Of a stretch of 64,000 bases of DNA, positions 47,801 to 59,800 are shown in pieces (the stretch's first letter is position 1; each line of letters opens with the position of its first letter). Made by a program: the position numbers and the translations under genes. This DNA comes from Flabesymbios commensalis (taxonomy: Eukaryota; Annelida; Polychaeta; Terebellida; Flabelligeridae), in the NCBI GenBank assembly GCA_964017125.1, contig OZ024909.1, positions 52,312,914 to 52,376,913 on the forward strand, in the 5' to 3' direction. Under the pieces are notes generated by a model. That model had not been told where the DNA came from and made no database searches. It saw nothing but the letters and a program-made list of their open reading frames with translations.

Positions 47801-50800
47801 TCACACATTTATTGGATACAAACAACAATGAAATGTTTATAATACACAAATAATATTCAACTATGATAATTATGAATGTCTGTAAAAAGTAACCAGTCTG
47901 TTATGTTCAAATGTTGGAAGATTCCCAATTTCTTATTTCAGCCATGCATGGTCGAAATACGGGAATTTCGTCTTTATATCTCACTTAACTGGTAAATGCG
48001 CAACACAAAAATTTAAAAACTTTTGCAGTTCTAGTCTATGGACATGTTTACATTATATGGTCATATTAAAAAGCTTAAATAAAATAATTGATTTTTTGAT
48101 GATTTTAGTCTGATTGTGTCGCTTTAATACAGATTATTTATAACCATTATGATCCACAGTCAGATACCCACATGATGATAATCAATCACAGAAAAATAAG
48201 ATGAAAATCTAAAAAAGTTCAGTACACATACCTCTTTCAAAAAGTAGTTTCTGCTCTCAAATATTTTGTCTTCCCACTCTTGAATTTCGGCTTGTGGCAC
48301 TTTATTAATACTATCATGCTGTAGAAACTGTGTAACCAGACTCCACATACGACACTGCCAGCGATGTACACCAACAAAAGCTGTAATCAGAAACATCACA
48401 TAATCAACACCTGTAGGCATAGATGATCACACTAGTTTAGTATCTGGTTAGTAAAAAGATGGCTATGAATATCTCTACATATTTTTAATTTTATGCACTA
48501 TTGTGATATTGTCAAATTTCACTTTTCTAATTTTAATGCCATAAATCGCATTTAAATAATCTAAAAATCTAAAAATTCTAAAAATATTATATTAAATTAC
48601 CATCAGGATTCCAATGTCTGTCAGATTTTGGGGCGACATTTGATAGAATACAAAGTCTAGTTGCGTCTGATCCATACTCTCCTAGGATAGACTACAACAC
48701 AAAGAGGTATTGGAAAGCTTGTAGATCTGTAGCAACACACAGATACAGATATACTATGCCAACTAATGCATGTTCTAACATTGTGCAAACTTGTTTCAAA
48801 TCGGTGATATATATGTCCATAGATGTCACAGCAAAAAAGATGCCTTTATCAGTTAGGCATTTACCACAGTCGGTGTGTGTGGGTGTCTGCGTTTAGCTTA
48901 GTGACTGATATTAATCTCATAAATCTGGGTTGTAGCAGTACATCCACTCAGTCTGTATCAGGAGAAGCTAATTTATGACATACTGACATCCCTAAAAGAA
49001 AAGATAATAGATATACTTTTGCTATTATAATTTTCTGTGACAATGTTATTTTCAGTTTTAGTTATCACTTATTTCACTTTTTAGTACATTGTATTTTTCA
49101 ACAAATTTTAATGCCAATGAAATGAAATGAATGGGGTTTTAGCCACGTGTGTGCACATATAAGCTAAACTGGGCGAGGAGAACCTCCTGAGGATGATGAG
49201 ATGACACTGTCCTCCACACACAGGATTCGAAATTCAAGCTCTGGCGGTCTGAGGCCAAGCACGCTACCTCTCTGTTCCCCACAATATTAAATCCGTTTGT
49301 TTCTTTGAAACTTGGAAGGCCAGAGTGGGGTTTGAACCCGTGATCTCCGACTTTCCAAGCAGGCAGCTATAACCACTGCACCAGGGCCCTGTCCTCAATG
49401 CTAATACTTCACATCTAATAAATAATGTACGCTTATTACATACATTTATGATTACATGCTGCATAATTCCTTGCCATTTTTCAGTCATTTGAAGCTGGCA
49501 TTGCTGACACAATAACCAGCTTCAAATGAATGAAAATTACCCAGTCATACGGGGCATTCCCAGAATCTCACCCTGCTATAAATTTTACCTGCATATGGGG
49601 CTTCCGTAAATTTTACCTGTGGATCCACGCCATTGTATTTGGACTTGCTCATTTTTTCCCATTGCGTAACAACTTCTTCACTAGTCTCTTTCTCAAAAGT
49701 ATCTTTACCTGGATTGATAACATGCACTTCAAAAATATATTTTACAGTTGAAACTGATTTCTCTAATGTAATGTAATGATTCACTACCAGTTTCTGATTG
49801 TCTGATTGCTAAAAATATTGATATCATTCAGGGGGCCCAGCCACTTCCAAGTAAAATAATCTAAGAAGTAAATGTACAGGATTTTTCAAATTAAAATATT
49901 TATAGATGGCGGTAGTTATATACATTTTAAACTAGTACATGAAAGTTATGGTCATAAGAGATATTACCTGATATGGTAACTTGATCAGGTGGAATATATC
50001 TGCCTGATTCTTTGATTTTATAGCTCTGTCCCATGACCATGCCTTGTGTGAGCAGGTTTTTAAATGGCTCTCTATGAGCCACTAGGCCACGGTCCTGTAG
50101 ATAATGACTGACAAAACGAGCATAGTAGAGGTGCATTATAGCTGTAACATACATCATTGTACAAGTACATGTAACTGGAAATGTCATTTTCCTCTTAGAA
50201 ACTAAACCAACAACGTCAATCAAATTATTAACAATCTGTAATATTTCCCAGCTAACATGATAGGTTGACCCAATGCTGTTTAATGTTGGACCAGCGTCAC
50301 AGATGTTGAACCAGTATTGAAACAACATTGGGTACATGTTTCGTGTTTACTTGGCATACATGTATTAAACAGATATATATATCGTGTACAATTATTTTAC
50401 AATTCTGTCACGACTGTTCCTTTTCATGGAAATTATTTATCTATAATTGAAAGATTAGTATTAGTTTAGTCATTATCATGCTTCAATTTTGTAGTGTAAG
50501 GAATAAAAAAATAAATTATTCTTATTAAAAATGAAATTTATATTTATAATATATGTGTATTTATTAGAAATACTTACCTCGTGAATAAATAATATGGGTA
50601 ACTCAACAATTGTTATCCCAGACACGACAATGCATTAAACTAAAATTAATGCCGATCAAACCTGAGTGTATCAAGGTCGGTGACGTCACGTCCTGACGTC
50701 CCCCTGCGATAGCACCTGAAAACCCCAACTCGATCTTCTTAACTTAGTCTAAAAAGAAAACACAAGCGGGGCTGGAAGGGAGGGACTCGCATATTCACGA

Positions 50801-53800
50801 GGTAAGTATTTCTAATAAATACTCATTTATAATAAATATAAATTTCATATTTATATCGAAATACATTACCTCGTGAATAAATAATATTGGTAGATTACCC
50901 ACTGTCCTGGAGGAGGGCAGTGTTTTCATTACCCAAAACCGTCCACAATTTTTAATCTGATGGAAATCGTCAACCACCCCTGGGGAGAGGGATTTAACAG
51001 AGTTAAAATAGAGTCCCTAGGACTCTCAGGGCACGATTTCCAAGGGTGGGCGGGGGGAAATAACCCAATTACTTAAAAATTGAAAAAGACGATCCTTGAT
51101 ACACATTCAAAGAAGTTTGAAATCGCTCCAATTTCCTTATGCTCCACCTGCCGAACAGAAAGAACACGATAAACACAACATGTAGATCAGCATATTATAT
51201 AATATAATCATGTATAAACTCACCTACATCTCTCCACTGGCGTAGGCTCTGGACTGAACAACACCAAAGAGAATTCCAGATTTTGCATATATAAAGAACA
51301 AAATCCTATTATACAATCTATACATATGTACAAAGTTATAATCAATCAAAAAATAGTTAGGGCTCAGTGAGCTGCTGAGCCGCCACTAGAGGTCCTAACT
51401 TAAAAAGTCCATCGGCACAGTGTGAGAGATCCTTCAAGTAAAATGATATAAAGGTTGAATCTGATTTCCACTGTGCCGATTCGAGAATGTTTTTCATAGC
51501 TACGTTCCTTAAAGCAGCCAGAGAGGCACTCATAGCTCTGACATCATGAGCCTTGACGTTAGAGGGCGGAATATTAACGCCCGCAACTGAATAAGCCTCT
51601 CTGACTGCTTTAACCAACCAGTTAGAAATGGTAGTCATGTTAATGGTTGCATTATATCCCTGCTTGTAAAATATAAACAACTGGTCCGAGTTAGGTGGGA
51701 CCAGCTGGTTAGTTCTCCTTAAATATGTATTTAAAATTCTGACCGGACAGAGGCGCCGATCGTCATCATCTGGTGCAAGAATTGTAGTTAAAGCCGGTAT
51801 ACGAATAGGCTTGAAAAGTTCAGTTGATCTATGGAGCTGAGTCTTAGAAATAAATCCCAATTTAGTCCTAAACTGGATCCACTCACCCTGTGAGTGGTGG
51901 GTGACAGAAGATCTAGATAAGAGCATGGAGCTCGCTCCTCCTAAGCCCTGTAGCCAAAGCGGTGAGAAAGATTGTCTTCAGAGTTAGAAATTTTAAATGT
52001 ACTTGGCTACAAGGCTCAAAAGGAGCTGATCTTAAAGTTTCCAAGACCAGCCCCAAATCCCAAGCTGGAACCACCTTCCTAAAAGAAGGTTTCCTATGAT
52101 ACATTCCCTCTATTAGTTGGTTAAGGTGGGGGTTATGACCAATGTCTAAGCCTGAACAAGACTTAACGACCTGACCTATGGCAGATCGGTAAACCTCCAC
52201 CGACTTAGGTACTAAATTTCTCTCCTTAAACAGATATACCAAAAAATCTGCCACTTGAGGAATAGTAGGAGTTAAATAAGAAACATTATTTGCTTTACAC
52301 CAGGAAACGAAGAGCTTCCATCTGGACTCGTATTGTTTGATGGTAGACTCCTTAAGGGAATCCGCCATCAAAGAACACGCATCCAGAGAGAAGCCCTCCT
52401 TCACGTTAGCTTGTGATATAACGGCCAGACGTGAAGCCTCAGAAACCATAGGTTCTGGTGGAAAACATCTGACCCTGGCAGTTTTAGCAGTTTCTGATGG
52501 TAAGGGAGCTCCCAGGGCTGCGCATACAGCAGGTTCAGGATTTCCGCAAACCAAGCCTGCTTCGGCCACCTGGGGGCTATTAGAAGGATACGGCAATTGT
52601 GTCTTTGTATCTTCGCTAAGACAAGAGTAAGTAGTTTTGTGGGAGGGAAGGCATAAGCATCCAAACCCTCCCACGATATGTTTAGAGCATCTACCTCCCA
52701 TGCCAGATGGTGCTGGAAGGGGGATACAAACACATCTAGCTTGTTGTTGAGATGGGTTGCGAACAGGTCCACCAGGGGACGATGGTATCTGTCCCAAACC
52801 ATCTGTGCTATCTCTGGGTGAAGAGACCATTCTGTCGAGGACTGGGATGTCCCCCTCGACAGCTGGTCTGCTACCGTGTTTAGGATCCCGGCTATGTGAC
52901 GAGACCTCACTCTCACCTTGTGGTTGAACAGGAAAAAGTGAAGAAACTCTGCAACACGGGATGTGGGGTTGGACCGAGTACCTCCCTGGTGGTTGATGTA
53001 CGCCACCACAGTGGTGTTGTCTGACAATACCAGGAGGTCTCGGTCCCGGATGTGAGCGATGAAGGACTGGCAAGCCCGCAGCACCGCAGTCATTTCCAGA
53101 ATATTGATGTGCCTCGATTCGCTCACACCCCAGGTGCCCTGAACGGATAGTGAGTTCAGACAAGCACCCCACCCCTGAGTTGAAGCATCTGTAAACATCT
53201 GCACTTGGTGTTGAAATGGGCGGAGGGACATCCCCAGTAGGAGGTTCTGTTCCTCCGACCACCACTGCAGAGCTGATGAGGCCTCTTCTGAGGCCGCTAC
53301 CTTGTGATATGGAGTCATAGATACCGGGCTCCATTGGGAACTCAGGCTTCTTTGAATCGGCCTGAGCATCGTGGCTCCTAAAGGAACAATCTTCGTGAGA
53401 GATACTAGATGGCCTATCAATCTCTGCCAGTACAATGCCGGCTGCAGAGGTTTCGTTAAAAACATTTGCAACACCCCTAGGCAGCGCTGGATGCGGTCCT
53501 GGGAGGGCCGAGCCTGGTATCTGACAAGATCGAACACTATTCCTAGGAATATCTTCTGTTGTTCTGTGTTCATGTCTGATTTTTTGAAATTGACTTTGAA
53601 ACCCAGAGCAATCAGCCACGACAGGAGCCACGCTGTTGTCTCCTTTGACATAGAATGGGTGTGTGCTCTGAGGAGCCAGTCGTCGAGGTATTGGTGAACT
53701 AAAACTCTGTGAGTATGAGCAAATGCCGCCACAGACCTGACCAGTCTCGAGAAGGCATATGGAGCCGTCGACAGTCCGAACGGGAGAGTGATGAACTGAT

Positions 53801-56800
53801 AAACCTGACCCTTCACCACAAAGCGAAGAAAATTTCCTGTGTGTCGGGAAGATGGGTACGTGAAAGTACGCATCGGTCAGGTCCAACGAGGTCAGCCACT
53901 CTCCCGGACGGACGGCACTCATGATCTGCTCTGACGTCTCCATACGAAAGGAGGGGATTATGAGGGCTCTGTTGAGAGCGGACAGGTCTATGACGGGTCT
54001 CCAGGAGCCTCCCCTCTTCGGTACCAGGAAAAGGCGGTTGTAGAACCCCGGTGAACTTGTTTGCAACACTGGTTCTACAACCTTCTTTTCTATCATCTCC
54101 AACACCAAACCCTCCAATATCCCTTGCTTCTCCGGATCTCCATATTGGGAGTAAATCAGAGGAGCATTGGATAGTGGAGGGGGCGTGTGAAGTAGTAGTA
54201 GTAGTAAATCATTGCTTTACGTCACTTTTCGGCACAAAAGGTCTTTTAAGTGACAATATAATACGATAAAAACGTTGTAGTCAATTGATGAGATGAATGA
54301 TGTACAGGTGATGACGTGAGGGTGGGGGTGATAGGGCATGGTGGGTTATTGAGAGCGTTTTCCTTCGCTCGCCCGATAAGGGGTTCTGGGCATGTCTAGG
54401 GGATATACCCCCAGACATGCCCAGACGGCCGGAGACTTGAGTTTCGCTGTACAATTTAATGATGAAACTCTTTGGCATTTCGCGCAGCTCCGCTATCCTC
54501 GGGTCGGATAGTCCCCAGAGTAACAATAGGAAGGATCACTCCCTCTGGGTAACTCCATTCATCCCATGTGAGAGACCTAATGTCAAACACGCTATTGCCG
54601 GTTATTTAAGGCTACCACGGCCTACATCAGCGCCAGCACTGATGCGGGTGCTGCATTGGCTCCGCTGTTGAGCGGAGGAGCCAGGGTACGCCACTGGCAA
54701 TCCGCCCGAAGATTATAGCCAGATACGAGGAGGCTGCAGCTGCCCTTGGATGATTGCTGTAGACTAGCGCTTCCGTACAATGCCGTACACAGCATCCAAC
54801 AGACGAAACAGATCCCTAATGACCCTCCCCAGATGGGGGCGAAAAGTACTACTACTAGCAATCATCCCAGTAACCCAGGGGGCGTGTGAAACGAAAGGGA
54901 GAGACCCCTGGTGAAGAGGAAGGCCTTGTGAAGCGGCTCTTATTACCGAAGGATGAAGGTCCCATCCTAAGAGTCCTATCTGTGGACTCTTGGACCTCCT
55001 TCACCAGAGAATCATCAAACATTTTACCAGATAATAAGGTTGAAGATCTCAGCAAGCTTACACCAGAGCTAGTCACCTTCTTATTAACTTTAGCTAGCAC
55101 TGAGTCTCTACGAAATAATTCAATATTTGCGAGTCTGAATCGTCAAAGCCTTTCCGAAATCCCTTTTAGATTCTCTTAAGAGAACGCGCGAAGTTTCAAA
55201 AAGATTAGAAAATTCTTCGGGAAGCTTCAAAGCATCCAGCATACCGAACATTTCATCTAATAATTTTTCTCTAGTCGCCGACATCAGCAAGGCATTGTTC
55301 AATAGAGCAATCGCCCACCGAGCGTCTTGGGACATGTCCGACATCGATTTAAAATCGATAATGGGTTGCGGTTTAGCCCTAGAAATAAGTAAATCCTCCG
55401 CCGAAAATTGAACTTTTTGCGGCAGCAAGGGAAAGTTACCGTCAGAAAACGCGACTTTTTTTTTTCCAATTTCACTTTTCTCTGTAACATTTTACCTTTA
55501 GGTAAAGAACCAGTATTATTATTATTACCCTTAATATCAGCATCCAAATCCTTCCACAACAAGGAAAGCCAGGTGGAAAAGGGAAGTTTATTCTCCTCTT
55601 GATTTAAATCCTGATCTGATCCCATACAGGCCAAAGGCGTCTTACTAGGTTTTTTCGAAATTGAGGTAAGAGTGATACCTAAGGTGTCCGCCACACCTTG
55701 GACAATCTCCTGAAAAGGGATTTCCGACTCAGCATGAGGATCGTTAAAAGATTTATTCCTTTTACTCTGATTAATTTCTGACTCGGAAGAAGAAGGAGAC
55801 AATGCTCTTCTCTTCCTCGAAACCTTTCTCTGGATATCGTCCTCTTCTGACGACAGAAAGTCTTTCCTGGGGCGCTCGAAAGAAGGGTGTTGAAAACCCC
55901 GATTGTCCTCTATCTCAGAATCAGATGAGAATTCTAAAAATTCAGTATCTAACTGATTACTCTTGTGACGTTTTGTCAGTGGGTGTTTAAGTCTGGGAGG
56001 TTCAGCTGCTATACTGTCAAAATCATCTCTAAGCGGAAATCTGACATTCAAATCTCTATAAGACTGAGTATGGTCAGCATTTCTGCCAAAGGCGGACTGA
56101 TGCCGGTCAAACCCTTGATGGTTCCTAGGGTGCCGGACATCCTGAAAAGACACAGAGTCATCTGCTCTGTTTTCACCCCACAGAGGTTCAGATTCCCCGG
56201 AACGACCAACCGGTCTCCCGGTGTCCCGGTATACCTGTCTTCCGGTGTCCCGGTCTCCCGGTCTGCCGGTGTCCCGGTCTCCTGGTCTGCCGGTGTCCCT
56301 GTCTCCCGGTGTCCCGGTATACCGGTATGCCGGTGTCCCGGTCTCCCGGTCTCCTGGTGTACACCGGTTTCTGACTCTCAATGCTGACCGGTCATCTCAG
56401 GAGGTCCGCAACCCTCCTCGGGTCTCGCGGCCTCGCCCCAAACATGGGGTCTAGGTCCTCATAAGAAACATGCCTAGTGCTACTTCGAGCACAGCCCATA
56501 CTCAAAGTAGCACTAGCCACTTTGTCTAACGAGTCCTCGGTCTGGCCGAGACTTTGGGCATCTGCCTGTACTACAGGCGTAGTCAAATTCAATGACTTAG
56601 GTTGTTGGACCACCGGTTGTGATGTGCTTTTATTGTTGTTCTGCAAGAAGGAAAGAAAATTATTAAACATTTGCACATTATTATAATTCAAAACCAAAGG
56701 AGAAGGGGAGGGTTGGTTCACCACCACCGGAGCTAATTCGGGAACTAAGGTGGGTTGTACCACCTCTTCAATAACATAAAATTGCTCAGAATGTGTTTGC

Positions 56801-59800
56801 GTGTGAGGAGCACCAGGAGAAGAAGGGGAAGATGATACTTCTTCAAAAGCACTTGGCTGGGGGGGTGCAGTGCCAGGAAAAAATTTGCCACCTTTGCTTT
56901 ATTGAGCTTCTTTCTCTTTCTTCCTTCTATGTGCTAAACCTGCCTGTCTCTTCTCTATCGAGTCCAACTCTGGACCGGAGACAGCTGAACAGTGCATACA
57001 GGGATGTGATCGACCACAAGTGCGATGATTAAAACACTGGTCGTGCGGGTCCGTCTTAATTAACGCCACCCCGCAAGATGGGTTAGCACATGTTTTCTTC
57101 ATGTTACAGTTAGTGGGGATCGTTAAACTGGTAGCTATGAATCAAAATAATTTCCAATAAAATAGATTTAGATCTAAACTAAAATAATTTAGCTTCAGTC
57201 CCCGTAGTATATGGTGACCTGGAGGTTGGATCGATATTCAGTAGAACTAGAATATGGGTTTCAAGACAGTCACGTTGTGTAGCGTTGCTGTAACAAACAA
57301 CAAAATTTTTTACTGAGTTAGGTCCAAATTCAAATAAATACTTAAAATAGTCCATCTAAATTTAAAAGATTTAAAATCAGCGATGCCGAAAGCAATCGCT
57401 AACAACTGTAACCAGCATGGGAGACGAAAAATGCGACAAGCTACCAATGCTGCAAATGAAATAGGCCGACGTCGTACATCGCTGTGACGCGTGAGCGATA
57501 ATACAGTGATCTCTAATAAACGTAGCTTACCGAATCTATAGAGTTCAAAAAACTCCAAGAAAATTGAATTTTTAATAAAAAAAGTACGCTAATCTATCCT
57601 AAAGGTTTGTGAAGCTTACTATAATCAATGGAAATGAAGAAATAACTTCAAAATTCCGCTAAAACACTAAACAAACCTTACAAAAGCGAGAGTGAAAAAA
57701 TACCTGCCGTGTCTGTTGAACGACAAAGTTAAGAAGATCGAGTTGGGGTTTTCAGGTGCTATCGCAGGGGGACGTCAGGACGTGACGTCACCGACCTTGA
57801 TACACTCAGGTTTGATCGGCATTAATTTTAGTTTAATGCATTGTCGTGTCTGGGATAACAATTGTTGAGTTACCCATATTATTTATTCACGAGGTAATGT
57901 ATTTCGATATAAATACAGACTAACCATGTTCTTTACCGCCAATATACAAGTCAACTGGCAAATAACGTTTGGCAAGTTCAGGATTTACAGGGCTATTTTT
58001 GTTATCACGATCCAGGTAGCGGAGATAATACCAGGATGAATCCACAAATGTATCCATGGTGTCCGTCTCACGTGTTGCATAACCATCACAATCACATCTA
58101 AACAAATAAAAATACAAGTATTGTGAAAGCTCCAGATTTACCAAATTAGATAATGAACTGGAAATAAGTAAATTGTAGAGCTGCTAGCATGCCCACGGTA
58201 CAGATCAGAACATCAAGGGGCACGTCCCACCTGTCTGCGACACTGACCCAACATTAAGACAACATTGGGTCAACATCTTGTGTTTGCAGGGTATCACTTA
58301 TGATTACATTCAGTTTAAGTATAATTTGATGTATCACTTGAAAATTACGTTTATTCTCATAAATAGAAAAAAAGTAAAACATTTAATCTTTTACATTAGA
58401 ATTTTAGGAATGAGATTGTTTGCTAGTACAGGAACATTACCTTACTAGGTTTTTAACCTTCACACCCCTAAGCACGCCTTATCGTTTTTAATCTGTTTTA
58501 TTGGCAGGTTAAATTACAGCTATTGAGTGTCTATACATCAATATTTGCAAATGTTTGGTCTCAATTTATTACAAATAATTATAAGTAATTTTCAACCACT
58601 TGAAGTTGTGGGTTGCGGTAGGGAGACACAATTTTAAGTAGGTGAATTTTTTTTAATGTAGTTTTAAGGGTAATCTCACACTAACAAACCTCGGACACTT
58701 CACATGTAGCCAATTGTCTGCATGAGCTAATGGCGACTGACCTTCTCCTTTGAAATTTGTTAATTTTGGTAGTTTCACTGGTAAGTCTTCCAAAGGAACT
58801 GGCATTGTCTAAAACAAAGGATCAGATTTTGCTAATGAGATAATTTGGATGACTGAAATATATATTTATCATTATGATTATTATTTCCGTCTAAACAAGC
58901 ATGTGTAAACTGCCTGATCAATTTAAATGTACCCACTTTTGCAACACATCTTTTTTCATAGCAAACACACGAAATATGCAGTACGAGGACTGATATCTTG
59001 TGTTTAAATTCATCACCCACTAAGTGAGGAAGTAATTGAAGAGAGTATTGAGAGCCATGTAGATGTACTTGGAGATGAAAACCACCAAACTGCATGTCAA
59101 AAATACCTTTACAATAATACATTGTTATTTGTGAACAGCCTAACAAATTACCCCATATTTTGGACAATGAATCAAAGGAATTGGTGTGCCCCAGTATCGT
59201 TGTCTTGAGATTAGCCAATCACGAGCCTTTTCACTAGTCACCTCACCACCACATTTCATTTTCTGAAAAGACAATTATTAATGTCGCATAATAATCAACT
59301 TATGGTTATACACAGTACACACAAAACCTGGACAAATGATGGTTTAATGTTGGCCCACCATTTGCGACGTTGGCCCAGCATTAAACCAACATTGCTTTAA
59401 TGTCCTGTAATCACTGGGTATGTCACTTTACATAGGGACAGATAGGCCTACATAATCTCTAGGTGCAAATATAAACTACACTGTATAAATTGAATGATGT
59501 GCTGCCTAGATAAATCAGTTTTGAAAAACTTCTTCAATAGGTTTCAATATCTGACCATTCATAGCAGGTGTATTGTATGTCACTAATAATTTTGTTCAAC
59601 TTGACAATCTCAGCTCATAGTGCCCATCTTAATTATGACAACATTATTTTAATGGATGTGAATCATGAGGATATGCTATATCAAAATCTTATTCGTTGGC
59701 TTTATTAAATGAAAGCACCTTATGTAGAAATGAATAAACAATTTATCAAGCTGTAGATGAAATTAAACAAAGTTTTGATCTCCTACCCACAACCATTGCA

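Larger units (their letters stand above)
50532..57915 (-). mobile_element. DIRS-like tyrosine-recombinase retrotransposon, nearly whole, young
   Basis: About 7.4 kb in a LARS2 intron, same strand as LARS2. It has inverted terminal repeats (50574-50743 and 57728-57897, identical as far as I can read) and an internal complementary region at about 50785-50895 matching both outer ends, the layout of DIRS-1-type elements. Parts in order: gag-like region with a Cys-rich start (about 57102-54890), reverse transcriptase and RNase H (about 54117-52400), tyrosine recombinase (about 52500-51357). It is interrupted by a SINE-like insertion and shows only a few other breaks, so it is a recent fossil, not an ancient one. 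No target duplication is seen, as expected for this family. Confidence 0.85.

Noticed and set aside
49310-49392. Functional tRNA gene on the minus strand
   Set aside because: A and B boxes are present, but the acceptor stem does not pair and a SINE body follows.
49545-49588. Reading the LARS2 KMSKS exon on past 49589
   Set aside because: The open frame continues into intron sequence beyond both donors; LeuRS homology stops at VDPQ.
52337-53924. Plus-strand open frames opposite the reverse transcriptase region
   Set aside because: Shadows of the minus-strand coding sequence; no family resemblance.
55299-56381. Host gene coding an Arg/Asp/Gly repeat protein
   Set aside because: It lies between the DIRS-like terminal repeats and is followed by that element's reverse transcriptase region.
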